A stretch of 64,000 bases of DNA from Rhodococcus tibetensis (GTDB lineage Bacteria; Actinomycetota; Actinomycetes; Mycobacteriales; Mycobacteriaceae). The position numbers and the translations under genes were made by a program. Every line of letters begins with the position of its first letter. The stretch's first letter is position 1. The stretch covers positions 1 through 64,000 of the forward strand of contig NZ_JANFQF010000012.1 of NCBI RefSeq assembly GCF_024438035.1, in the 5' to 3' direction. The notes below the pieces were generated by a model that made no database searches, was not told the origin of the DNA, and saw nothing but the letters and a program-made list of their open reading frames with translations. Of this stretch, positions 1 through 8,024 are shown one piece after another.

Positions 1-41
1 CGTGCCACCCGGACGATCGCGGACACAAACTCTGGATCCAT
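1..41 (-). CDS. N-terminal fragment of a possible transposase (partial, cut by window edge)
   Basis: A minus-strand ATG at 41 opens a frame reading MDPEFVSAIVRVAR before the window ends. Its position, just inside a repeat-bearing DNA end, suggests the transposase of that element. Thirteen codons are too few to identify a family, and no convincing ribosome binding site is seen. Confidence 0.3.
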   Translation of the reverse strand, partial: MDPEFVSAIVRVA

Positions 42-140
42 CGAAAACCCTGTTCCGCTCATCCCCGAGGATCCCAGGGATGAGCCGCTCAGTGTTCACG
101 ATGTCCTGAGACATCAAGTATTCGCGATGTCCTGAGCACA
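1..140 (-). mobile_element. Probable left end of an insertion sequence running off the window
   Basis: On the minus strand the element would begin at 140 with TGTGCTCAGGACATCGCG. The motif CGATGTCCTGAG (plus strand) occurs twice, at 99-110 and 125-136, as direct subterminal repeats, and a 9-bp inverted repeat (57-65 with 77-85, GCTCATCCC/GGGATGAGC) lies just before a minus-strand ATG at 41. Ends beginning TGTG followed by repeated AGGACATCG-type boxes, then a short leader and a reading frame, look like an IS481/IS3-type terminus. The family is an inference from memory of such ends and no complete transposase is visible. Only one end is inside the window, so a target duplication cannot be tested. 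Confidence 0.45.
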
Positions 141-143
141 CAC

Positions 144-189
144 ACGAGTGCAGGGACTCGTTAACCACGCACGGGCGGCGGAGCCGCCC
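144..189. repeat. REP-like palindromic unit plus terminator hairpin after the dehydrogenase gene
   Basis: Bases 144-178 match 7681-7715 at 29 of 35 positions; both carry an internal inverted repeat around GAGT..ACTC followed by AACCAC.CACGGGCGG. At 173-189 GGGCGGC/GCCGCCC forms a 7-bp stem that abuts the stop codon of the valine/leucine dehydrogenase gene. The unit probably terminates that transcript. Two copies next to 3' ends suggest a dispersed intergenic repeat of this genome. Confidence 0.55.
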
Positions 190-1283
190 TACCTGGCTGC
201 GGCGATGCGGGCCTCGGCGACGGCGTCGGCTGCGGCGCCCGCGAGGACCCCGTTCCGCCGGGCTGTGTCAAGGATCTCCACGACGGTGTCGAAGATCTTC
301 TCGACCTGTGCGCGGACCTCGGTTGCCGGGGTGCCGACACGTTCACCGGCCACCTGAATGATGCCGCCGCCGTTGGCGACGTAGTCGGGGACCCAGGTGA
401 TGCCGCGTTCGCCGAGGTCGTGCTCGACCGCGGGGTGGGCGAGCTGGTTGTTCGCGGCCCCGCAGATCACCTGGGCGGTGATCGCGGCGACGGACTCGTC
501 GGTGAGCGTGGCGCCCATCGCGCAGGGTGCGTAGACGTCGAGGTCCTGGCCGATGACGCTGGACGCGATCTTGACCTCGGGGAAGTCGCGGGCCACGCGG
601 TCGAGGGCGGCGGCGTTGACGTCGGTGGCGACCACCGACGCGCCGTCGGCGAGCAGCAGCATGATCAGCTGGTAGCCGACCTTGCCGGTGCCTTCGACTC
701 CGACGGTGCGCCCGGCGAGGCTCGGGGTGCCCCACTTGGCCTGGGCGCCGGCCTTCATGGCCTGGAAGACACCGAGCGCGGTCATGGGTGCGCTGTCCCC
801 GGACCCACCTGCGGCGGGGTTGCGGCCGACGACGTAGTCGGTGGCGCGGCCCATCACGTCGAGGTCGTCGGAGTTGGTGCCCACGTCGCCGGCGGTGATG
901 TAACGGCCGCCGAGCGTCTGGACGAAGCGGGCGTACGCCTCGAGCAGTGCCTCCGACTTGCCGGTGGCGGGGTCGCCGATGATGACCGCCTTGCCGCCGC
1001 CGAGGTCGACTCCGGCGATCGCGGACTTGTAGGTCATGCCCCGCGACAGGCGCAGGACGTCCTCGAGCGCTGCGGCCTCGTCTGCGTACGGGTAGAAGCG
1101 GGTGCCACCGAGGGCGGGGCCGAGTGTGGTGTCGTGAATTGCGACGATCGCCTTCAGGCCGGTGGCGGGGTCCTGGAAGAACGTGACCTGCTCGTGTGCC
1201 GAGTCGGCGGGAAAGTCGGTGCGTCCGAAGACACCGGTCTTCTCGGGCAGCGCGGTGTCGGAACGTTCGACGGTGAGAGTCAT
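189..1283 (-). CDS. Glu/Leu/Phe/Val dehydrogenase family, valine/leucine dehydrogenase-like
   Basis: A 364-residue amino-acid dehydrogenase of the branched-chain type, about the usual length. It should catalyse NAD-dependent reversible oxidative deamination of valine, leucine or isoleucine to the 2-oxoacid in the cytoplasm. Lys86 (GMTYKSAIAG) and Lys98 (GVDLGGGKAV) sit where the substrate-binding and catalytic lysines of this family lie, and residues 198-203 (GTGKVG) form the NAD-binding Rossmann loop. It starts 6 bases after the stop of the indolepyruvate ferredoxin oxidoreductase gene, so the two are almost certainly cotranscribed: deamination here, then oxidative decarboxylation of the oxoacid by the neighbour. 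The exact amino acid preferred cannot be read from sequence. Confidence 0.9.
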   Translation of the reverse strand: MTLTVERSDTALPEKTGVFGRTDFPADSAHEQVTFFQDPATGLKAIVAIHDTTLGPALGGTRFYPYADEAAALEDVLRLSRGMTYKSAIAGVDLGGGKAVIIGDPATGKSEALLEAYARFVQTLGGRYITAGDVGTNSDDLDVMGRATDYVVGRNPAAGGSGDSAPMTALGVFQAMKAGAQAKWGTPSLAGRTVGVEGTGKVGYQLIMLLLADGASVVATDVNAAALDRVARDFPEVKIASSVIGQDLDVYAPCAMGATLTDESVAAITAQVICGAANNQLAHPAVEHDLGERGITWVPDYVANGGGIIQVAGERVGTPATEVRAQVEKIFDTVVEILDTARRNGVLAGAAADAVAEARIAAAR

Positions 1284-1289
1284 CTTTTC

Positions 1290-4200
1290 TCAGGACCTTT
1301 CCGGAGTGGTGATCGTGATGGCGGAGGTGTCGACGCCGAGTTCGGCGAGACGCTGGAGGTAGACGGCGACGTTGCGCAGCTTCACGTCCTCGTAGCCCCG
1401 GACCAGGTCGGGAGTCGCGGCGATCAGCGTTGCAGTGTCGTAGGTGTCGGCGGAGAGCTCGGCGATGAGGCCGGCCACCGTGGTCTCGTAGTGCGCGAGC
1501 AGCTGACGCTCGAGCCGACGGACCTTGGCGTAGCCGAACGGGTCGAACGCGGTGCCGCGCAGGAACTTCGCCTTGGCGAGGGTCTTGAGCGCCACGTGGG
1601 AGCGGGGGCCGAATCCGATCTTGGTCTTGCGGCCCATGGCCTTGAGGACGGGCGGGTGCAGCTTGTAGGTGAGCTTGCCGGCACCGGGTACCTCGCCGGC
1701 GGCGGCGTCGAGGAAGGCCTGGTCGGTGAGCATCCGGGCCACTTCGTACTCGTCCTTGTAGGCGGTGAGCTTGTGCAGGCCGGCGGCGACGGCCTCGCTG
1801 AACTCGGTCCGGCTGCCCAGCCGGCGCTCGGCGTCCCATGCCTGCTGCACCAGGGCGATGTAGCGGGCGGCGACGCGGTCGCCTTGGAAGGCAACGAGGT
1901 TCGCGGCGCGGCGTTCGGTGAGCTCGCGCGTCGCACCTTCGAGGGTGGACCCGGCGAACAGGTGCGCCGGGACGACGGAGTCGCTGCGCTGCGGCACGGC
2001 GGCCGAACTGGTGGCGGCGAGGAATGCCTCCCGGTCGGCGACGGCGACGCGTCCCCAGTGGAACGCGGCCTTGTTGGACTCGACGGCCACCCCGTTGATC
2101 TCGAGGGCCTCCTCGATGAACCGGGACGGGACGGGCAGTCCGCCTGCCTGGTAGGCCGCGCCGACCAGCAGGAAGTTGGCGGCGGCGGTGCTGCCGAACA
2201 GTGCGGTGGCGGCGGCGAGCCCGTCGATCGCGGTCAGTTCGCGGGCCGAGACGTCGAGACGCTCGAGCAACTTGTCCTCGTCCGGGTAGCGGACGGCGGG
2301 GTCGTAGACCATGTCGCCGGTCGGGGTCTGGCTCGTCGACGCGACGGTGATGGTGCGCTCGGAGCTGCCGTACCCGGCGTACTTGGCGTCGGCCGCGGTC
2401 AGCAGGTCGAATGCGAGGACGCAGTCGGCGGTGGCGGGGCTGATCCGGTTGGACGGCGCCGAGCTTCCCGACCGCGTCTTCTGATCGCTGAGCCGCAGGT
2501 GCGAGGTGACCGGTCCGGCCTTTTGGCTCAACCCCGTCTGGTCGAGTCCCTCGACGTGCAGCCCGGCGCGCAGCGCGGCCATGCCCAGCACCTGGTTGAC
2601 GGTGACGATGCCGGTACCACCGACACCGGCCATGAACAGGTTGTGCGTTCCGGTCCACACGGCGGGATCAGGGTCGCCGACCTCGGGCGGAACCGGGATC
2701 TCACGCAACGTCTTCGGCGCGCCTTCCTCGGGCAGCTCGACCGTCACGAACGACGGGCAGTCGCCCTCGAGGCAGGAGTAGTCGGTGTTGCAGCTGGTCT
2801 GGTCGATCTTGGTCTTGCGGCCGAATTCGGTGTCGACGGGCTGCACCGACAGGCAGTTGGACTTGACGCCGCAATCGCCGCAGCCCTCGCAGACGGCCTC
2901 GTTGATGACGACGCGGGTGCGGCGGGCGGGCAGCTTGCCGCGCTTGCGCTTGCGGCGGGCCTCGGCGGCGCACTGCTGGTCGAAGATCAGTACGGTGACG
3001 CCCTCGATGTCCCGGAGGACGCGCTGCGCCTCGTCGAGCCGGGTGCGGTCCCACAGCAGCGTGTTCTCGGCGAAGCGGGCACCCTTGTGCCGCTTGGGAT
3101 CCTCGGCGCAGACGATGATCTGCTTGACGCCCTCGGATGCCAGCTTGTGGGTCAGCTGCGGCACGGTCAGCCCGGCCTCGGCGTCCTGGGCGCCGGTCAT
3201 GGCGACTGCGGAGTTGTAGAGCACCTTGTAGGTGATGTTGACACCGGCGGCGACGCATGCCTGCACGGCGAGCTGGCCGGAGTGGAAGTACGTGCCGTCG
3301 CCGACATTCTGGAACATGTGCTTGACGTCGCTGAACGGTGCCTGCCCGATCCATTGCGCGCCCTCGCCGCCCATCTGCGTGAGCATGGTGACGGCGCTGT
3401 CGGTGCGGCCCGACATGGTGACCAGGGTGTGGCAGCCGATTCCGCCGCCCGCGATCGAGCCCTCGGGCACCGCGGTGGAGCGGTTGTGCGGGCAGCCGGA
3501 GCAGAAGTACGGCGTGCGCGACGTCGGGAGGACGGTCAGTTCGAGGCGCGGCGGCGGGGCCGGCGTCAGCGCGACGCGGTCCTTCAGGATGCGGCGCAGC
3601 GGACCGGTCAGGCGGGCGGCGGTCAGTTCACCGTCGACGGGGATCAGTGCCTTGCCCTGGACGTTCTTCTTGCCCAGCACGGCGGGAGCGCTGGCGCCGC
3701 CGTAGAGGATGTCCTTGAGCTGCGACTCGACGAACGGCATCTTCTCCTCGACCACGAGGACCTGCTCGACGCCGTCGGCGAGTTCGCGAACCTTGTCGGC
3801 GCCCAGCGGGTACGGCATGCCGATACGGAGGATGCGGATGCCGGCGTCCTCGAGCCGGGAGTCGCCGAGACCGAGGTCGAGCAGGGCCTGGCGCAGCGAG
3901 TCGTACGCGGTGCCGACGGCGGCGATGCCCAGCCACGCGGTGGGTGGGTTCACCTCGATCCGGTCGATGTCGTTGGCGGCGTTGAACGCCTCGACCATCG
4001 CCCAGCGCGGCCCGTACAGGTCGGCCTCGGCGTAGACGCTGTCGGGCGGGGACGCCAGCACACGCTGCTGATACGTCCATGGCCTGCCGTTCCACTCGAT
4101 CTCGGGGAGCACGATGTCGAGGTCGGCGAAGTTGCGGTCGAGGGTCCAGAGTCCGTCGGCCACGTCGGCGACGATCTTCATGCCCGACCAGCAGCCGGAG

Positions 4201-4799
4201 ATCCGCGACAGCGCCACACCGTAGAGGCCGAATGTGATGACCTCCTCGGCGTTGCGTGGGAAGAAGACGGGCATGCCCATCGCAGCCATGGATCGCTCGC
4301 TGGCGCAGGGGATGGTGGAGGACTTGGCGTTGGGGTCGTCGCCCACGAGGACGAGGACGCCGCCGCGGGCGTTTGCGCCGTACATGGCGGCGTGCCGGAT
4401 GGAGTCGCTGGCGCGGTCGAGGCCGGGACCCTTGCCGTACCAGACGCCGACGACGCCGTCGTGGGTGCGCTCGCCCTGCGGGAGGTCGACCTGGCTGCCC
4501 CAGACGGAGGTCGCGGCGAGTTCCTCGTTCATGCCGGGCACGAACTTCACGTCGTGATCGGTGCTCAGCGTCGGGATCGCGGCGATGGTGCGGTCGAGGC
4601 CGGCGAGGGGGCTGCCCTGGTACCCGGAGACGAAGGTGGCTACGTTCAGTCCGGCCCGGCGGTCGCGTTCGTGCTGCTCCACCAGCTGGCGGGCGATGGC
4701 CTGCACACCGGTCATCAACACCGGACCCGAGTCGGCCCGGTATCGGTCGGCGAGATCAAAGGATGCTGAACTGGTGCGAGCGTCGTCTAACTGAGTCAT
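1290..4799 (-). CDS. Indolepyruvate ferredoxin oxidoreductase, fused single-chain form
   Basis: A protein of about 1169 residues joining all parts of a 2-oxoacid:ferredoxin oxidoreductase: an N-terminal pyrimidine-binding region (SGYQGSPLAG near residue 60), a thiamine-diphosphate domain beginning at CSGCPHNRS near residue 435, a Cys-rich Fe-S segment (VCEGCGDCG, then NTDYSCLEGDCPS) near 640-690, and a gamma-type domain starting at GVGGTGIVTVNQ near 730. It would oxidatively decarboxylate aryl- or branched-chain 2-oxoacids to acyl-CoA, reducing ferredoxin. The ATG at 4799 has GGGA about 8 bases upstream; an ATG at 4829 gives ten more residues but has no good ribosome binding site. It heads an operon with the dehydrogenase and is divergent from an Lrp regulator. 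Confidence 0.9.
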   Translation of the reverse strand: MTQLDDARTSSASFDLADRYRADSGPVLMTGVQAIARQLVEQHERDRRAGLNVATFVSGYQGSPLAGLDRTIAAIPTLSTDHDVKFVPGMNEELAATSVWGSQVDLPQGERTHDGVVGVWYGKGPGLDRASDSIRHAAMYGANARGGVLVLVGDDPNAKSSTIPCASERSMAAMGMPVFFPRNAEEVITFGLYGVALSRISGCWSGMKIVADVADGLWTLDRNFADLDIVLPEIEWNGRPWTYQQRVLASPPDSVYAEADLYGPRWAMVEAFNAANDIDRIEVNPPTAWLGIAAVGTAYDSLRQALLDLGLGDSRLEDAGIRILRIGMPYPLGADKVRELADGVEQVLVVEEKMPFVESQLKDILYGGASAPAVLGKKNVQGKALIPVDGELTAARLTGPLRRILKDRVALTPAPPPRLELTVLPTSRTPYFCSGCPHNRSTAVPEGSIAGGGIGCHTLVTMSGRTDSAVTMLTQMGGEGAQWIGQAPFSDVKHMFQNVGDGTYFHSGQLAVQACVAAGVNITYKVLYNSAVAMTGAQDAEAGLTVPQLTHKLASEGVKQIIVCAEDPKRHKGARFAENTLLWDRTRLDEAQRVLRDIEGVTVLIFDQQCAAEARRKRKRGKLPARRTRVVINEAVCEGCGDCGVKSNCLSVQPVDTEFGRKTKIDQTSCNTDYSCLEGDCPSFVTVELPEEGAPKTLREIPVPPEVGDPDPAVWTGTHNLFMAGVGGTGIVTVNQVLGMAALRAGLHVEGLDQTGLSQKAGPVTSHLRLSDQKTRSGSSAPSNRISPATADCVLAFDLLTAADAKYAGYGSSERTITVASTSQTPTGDMVYDPAVRYPDEDKLLERLDVSARELTAIDGLAAATALFGSTAAANFLLVGAAYQAGGLPVPSRFIEEALEINGVAVESNKAAFHWGRVAVADREAFLAATSSAAVPQRSDSVVPAHLFAGSTLEGATRELTERRAANLVAFQGDRVAARYIALVQQAWDAERRLGSRTEFSEAVAAGLHKLTAYKDEYEVARMLTDQAFLDAAAGEVPGAGKLTYKLHPPVLKAMGRKTKIGFGPRSHVALKTLAKAKFLRGTAFDPFGYAKVRRLERQLLAHYETTVAGLIAELSADTYDTATLIAATPDLVRGYEDVKLRNVAVYLQRLAELGVDTSAITITTPERS

Positions 4800-4859
4800 C
4801 TGCGATTCCCGATCCGTCGCGTTGAGCATTTCGTTAGCTTGATCCTGTATCTGGTCTAA

Positions 4860-4894
4860 GATTTGGTCAACGCAAATCGGATCAACTGATCAGT
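4860..4894. promoter_or_regulatory. Candidate Lrp/AsnC operator in the divergent promoter region
   Basis: The 4830-4936 gap holds GATTTG-N7-CAAATC (4860-4878), a 6-bp-arm palindrome of the size bound by Lrp-type dimers, and the perfect 10-bp palindrome ACTGATCAGT (4885-4894). Their place between the regulator gene and the divergent catabolic operon is the classic arrangement. Binding itself is inferred. Confidence 0.5.
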
Positions 4895-4936
4895 ACACGC
4901 AACGGGTGACAGACGTCACTTCCTGGAGGTATCAAA

Positions 4937-5449
4937 GTGCTCAGCATCGACAAGCTCGACGTGCAGTTGCTCGGACTGCTCGGCCAGGACTCACGCATGA
5001 GCGTGGCCGAACTGGCCAACTCGCTCGGTGTCGCCCGCAACACCGTCCAGTCCCGGATGAAGCGCATGGAAACGAGCGGGCTGCTCACCGGCTTTCGCCC
5101 GAATCTCGACCTGGCGCAGGTGGGCATTCCGATTCAAGCCTTCGTCGGACTCGAACTCGAGCAGGGCAAACTCACCGCGGTCGGCAACCGGCTCGTCGAT
5201 CTGCCGGAGGTCATCGAAATTCATGCGACCACCGGCCGTGAGGACCTGCTGGTGCGTGTGGCCACGTCGACGCACGCGGAATTGCAGAAGCTGCTCGAGA
5301 AGATCGCCAATCTCCCCGGGATCACGCACTCCACCACCACGATTGCGCTCACCAGCCCGCTGCCATATCGGATCCAGCCGTTGCTCGAGCACCTCACCGG
5401 CGAATCGGGGTGGGGTCGATCGACGGCCCTGCCCCGTTCACAGCGCTAG
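4937..5449 (+). CDS. Lrp/AsnC family transcriptional regulator
   Basis: 170 residues with the family layout: a winged helix-turn-helix in residues 3-50 (LDVQLLGLLGQDSRMSVAE, then SLGVARNTVQSRMKRME) and a ligand-sensing RAM domain from about 65 to 150 (IEIHATTGREDLLVRV). The GTG start at 4937 is supported by GGAGG 10 bases upstream (4923-4927). It is divergent from the oxidoreductase/dehydrogenase operon, so it most likely senses an amino acid and controls that operon from the palindromes in the shared promoter region. Confidence 0.92.
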   Translation: MLSIDKLDVQLLGLLGQDSRMSVAELANSLGVARNTVQSRMKRMETSGLLTGFRPNLDLAQVGIPIQAFVGLELEQGKLTAVGNRLVDLPEVIEIHATTGREDLLVRVATSTHAELQKLLEKIANLPGITHSTTTIALTSPLPYRIQPLLEHLTGESGWGRSTALPRSQR

Positions 5450-5463
5450 CACCAGTGCAGTAG

Positions 5464-5931
<468 letters not shown>

Positions 5932-5958
5932 TCCCGGGCAGCACCACTTCCCGAACAC

Positions 5959-5995
5959 GAGAACCACCGTCGGCGCCTCGCCGACGGTGGTTCTC
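5959..5995. terminator. Perfect 17-bp hairpin, bidirectional terminator
   Basis: GAGAACCACCGTCGGCG and its exact complement are separated by a 3-base loop. It sits between the convergent ribH and the Mrr-like gene and can serve both. Confidence 0.85.
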
Positions 5996-6005
5996 TGCTG
6001 TGTCG

Positions 6006-6638
6006 CTACGCCTGCCGGTTCTGGAGGTAGAGCAACCAGAACACCGGTGCACCGACGACACTCGCGATGGTGGCGAAGACGCGCAGTCCCACGTCTCCCT
6101 CGCCGAAGGGGGCGATCACCAGGACGAGCGTGCACAAGACGGCTCCGATGAGACGCCAGTGGGTGCCGAGGAACGCCGCGACCCTGTCCCACACGGTGCG
6201 GGCGACGGACCGCACGGGCGACTCCCGGACGGGGGCTTGCGTTGCCGCCGGGGCCACCGCAATCGCCGAGTTACGCGCGGCGCTGATCAGCTTCGGGGCG
6301 TGGCTGCCCACCGGCGGTGTCTCGCCGTCGGGCTCGCACCGGAACAGGGCGATACCGACCGCCTCGGCGTAGTCGACGGCGTCGTCGGTGTATCCGGCCG
6401 CCGCAAAGTACAGCAGGTCTCTGCCGGAACTCGTCCCGCGGGCACCGTACAGATTCTGCAGATCCGACCGATCCGCCCGTCCGTCGCGCCATTTCACCTG
6501 CGCATAGGCCCGTGCCGAATAGACATCGATACCGCCGTCCACACCACCGAGCAGCGCGGTGGCGTCGTGGTACCCCAGCCGCTGCATCTGCTCGGCGGCG
6601 TTGACCTCCGCTTCAGCCGCCGTGCGTATGCGTGCCAT
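6006..6638 (-). CDS. Membrane-anchored Mrr-like restriction endonuclease-fold protein
   Basis: About 210 residues in two parts. The N-terminal half (roughly 5-95) has the Mrr_cat pattern: GGVDGGIDVYSA, then YAQVKWRDG with the Q-x-K of the PD-(D/E)XK-like core, and a Leu/Tyr-rich helical segment. The C-terminal quarter has two hydrophobic spans (LIGAVLCTLVLVIAP and VFATIASVVGAPVFWLLYL), so it should be held in the membrane with the nuclease domain inside. The ATG at 6638 is preceded by GGGGGAGG at good spacing; an upstream ATG adds 6 residues. Mrr-type domains cut modified or foreign DNA in known cases; the membrane form is of unknown function. No methylase partner is adjacent. Confidence 0.7.
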   Translation of the reverse strand: MARIRTAAEAEVNAAEQMQRLGYHDATALLGGVDGGIDVYSARAYAQVKWRDGRADRSDLQNLYGARGTSSGRDLLYFAAAGYTDDAVDYAEAVGIALFRCEPDGETPPVGSHAPKLISAARNSAIAVAPAATQAPVRESPVRSVARTVWDRVAAFLGTHWRLIGAVLCTLVLVIAPFGEGDVGLRVFATIASVVGAPVFWLLYLQNRQA

Positions 6639-6854
6639 GCCTTGCCTCCCCCTCACACTCGAAACAGTCCTTCCTCTCGAAGGTACCCGGACGTCCGCCC
6701 AAATCAGCTATCTGCGGGCGAATATCACAGCGGCACCAGCGGATTGCGGCCTGTTCCGCTGGTGTCCGTCATCGGAGCGGGTGGCGGTACAGAGGGGGTT
6801 CACCGCGCCTGTCCGTGGGGGAATGGGTTCAGGGGGAATGTAGTGGCCTGACCT

Positions 6855-6980
6855 TGCCGGTCACCGAGCACCCAACTACCAGTAATTAGCTGGTAACTAC
6901 TGAGCAACACGGCGCGTGGAGTATGGAGTCGAGACGGTTCACCCCCGGCCGCTCCCGTACTCGCAGAAGGAGATGCTTCC
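6855..6980. promoter_or_regulatory. Leader of the small 6981 gene with an inverted repeat
   Basis: The gap between the Mrr-like gene and 6981 has TACCAG-N7-CTGGTA at about 6877-6895, a possible operator, and the ribosome binding site AAGGAG at 6966-6971. Bases 6640-6855 show nothing I recognise beyond the promoter space of the Mrr-like gene. Confidence 0.3.
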
Positions 6981-7134
6981 CATGACGGATACACGACCAC
7001 ACAACGAGCAGTCGCGCCCGGTCCGCCTTCAGGACGGACGGCGCGAACCGGATGGAGCGGTCTCGACGACCGACCTCGCTGCCGTCGTCGACGCGCTTAC
7101 CGGCGGGGGCCCCGACGATCACGTGGACTTTTGA
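6981..7134 (+). CDS. Small acidic protein of unknown function (50 aa)
   Basis: I do not recognise a family. The reading frame MTDTRPHNEQSRPVRLQDGR... ends ...GGGPDDHVDF: hydrophilic and acidic at the C-terminus, with one short helical stretch (TTDLAAVVDALTG). The start is well supported by AAGGAG 9 bases upstream; an in-frame ATG at 6916 lacks one. It stands alone between convergent or divergent genes. No cysteine, transmembrane or signal segment is present. It might be a small regulator, or a leader/core style peptide, but no modifying enzyme lies beside it. Confidence 0.5.
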
Positions 7135-7152
7135 GCGGCACTTGTTCCGGTT

Positions 7153-7605
7153 TCAGGCACCCTTGCCGTAGTCGACACTCAGCCAGTGCTCGGGTCGCAT
7201 GCGAATGATGACGGCGCTGGCTGCGTCGAAGGACTGCTCCACGAAGGCCTCGACCTCGTCGGCGGGGAGGTACCGGGCGGCGAGGCCGCGGACGTCGTCG
7301 GCAGTCGGTGACTCGTCGAATGTTGCGGGACCTTCCACGCTGACATACCGGTACGGCGGCGCCTCGTCCTGGGCGACGAGGCTGAATCGACCCGCCGCCC
7401 GGATCAGGCGCTCTTTCAGCAAGCCCCGCCCGGTCCACACGTACACGTCGCCGCCGGGTTCGTAGCCGTACCAGATGGGAACGGCGAGCGGTGCCCGCCC
7501 TTCCCGGTCGACCGCAATCACTCCCACGTGAAGTGCAGCGAGGAATTTCTCACGATCGGCCTTACTCATCGTCATCTCGGACACGTCGTGCTCCGATCTA
7601 CTCAT
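7153..7605 (-). CDS. Pyridoxamine 5'-phosphate oxidase family (FMN/F420-binding split barrel) protein
   Basis: About 150 residues forming a split beta-barrel: KFLAALHVGVIAVDREGRAP, then VPIWYGYEPGGDVYVWTGRG, LKERLIRAAGRFSLVAQDE and PPYRYVSVEGPA. Such proteins bind FMN or F420 and are a broad group; this one is too generic to name a substrate. A start at 7605 is used, with an internal ATG at 7575 as alternative. Upstream, TATCGT near 7648-7653 (minus strand) could be its -10 box. It is tail-to-tail with the small 6981 gene. Confidence 0.75.
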   Translation of the reverse strand: MSRSEHDVSEMTMSKADREKFLAALHVGVIAVDREGRAPLAVPIWYGYEPGGDVYVWTGRGLLKERLIRAAGRFSLVAQDEAPPYRYVSVEGPATFDESPTADDVRGLAARYLPADEVEAFVEQSFDAASAVIIRMRPEHWLSVDYGKGA

Positions 7606-7680
7606 TCGGTCGGGTTCGCCGGTGCAGGCAACAGCACCAACCCGCGACGATACGACGCTATTCCGGCCTGTGAGCGGTAA

Positions 7681-7715
7681 ACGAGTCCCTGGACTCCTCA
7701 ACCACTCACGGGCGG
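7681..7715. repeat. Second copy of the 35-bp REP-like unit
   Basis: It matches 144-178 at 29 of 35 positions and has its own hairpin (GAGTCC-CT-GGACTC). It overlaps the stop codon and last four codons of the ferredoxin gene, so it probably doubles as terminator. Confidence 0.5.
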
Positions 7716-8024
7716 AGCCTGGAGGACGGGGCCGACCGCCGTGAGCGACCCGACGGTGCGCCCCTTCCCCCATCCGAGCTTTTCCCGGTAGCGGCCGATG
7801 TGGTCCTCGGCGATACGCTGACCGCCCGACAGCGGCGTGGACTGCGGATCGACGTACAGGGCGTCGACGGGGCAGTACGCCTCGCACATGAAACAGGTCT
7901 GGCAGTCGGATTGGCGGGCGATCACCGGGACCCCCGACTCGGTGCGGTCGAAAACGTTGGTGGGACACACGTCAACGCATTTGTCACAGCCGATGCACGC
8001 CTCGGCCAGCACTACCTCGATCAC
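7698..8024 (-). CDS. Ferredoxin-type 4Fe-4S subunit, partner of the AprA-like flavoprotein
   Basis: 108 residues with two 4Fe-4S motifs: CIGCDKCVDVCPTNVF near residues 10-25 and CQTCFMCEAYCPVDAL near 40-55, then a C-terminal tail. The GTG start at 8024 lies in the sequence GTGA, whose TGA ends the upstream flavoprotein gene, so translation is coupled by a 4-base overlap. The two form a two-subunit oxidoreductase of adenylylsulfate-reductase-like (AprBA) architecture; this protein would carry electrons between the flavin subunit and a redox partner. The substrate is not known. Confidence 0.85.
   Translation of the reverse strand: MIEVVLAEACIGCDKCVDVCPTNVFDRTESGVPVIARQSDCQTCFMCEAYCPVDALYVDPQSTPLSGGQRIAEDHIGRYREKLGWGKGRTVGSLTAVGPVLQAPPVSG

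Noticed and set aside
343-2658. A 771-codon minus-strand frame overlapping both catabolic genes
   Set aside because: Arg/Pro-rich translation in the wrong frame of real genes; no motifs.
420-4769. A 1449-codon open frame on the plus strand across the oxidoreductase/dehydrogenase genes
   Set aside because: It is the antisense shadow of two strongly conserved minus-strand genes; its translation is Gly/Val/Asp-biased with no domain, as expected from GC-rich codon bias.
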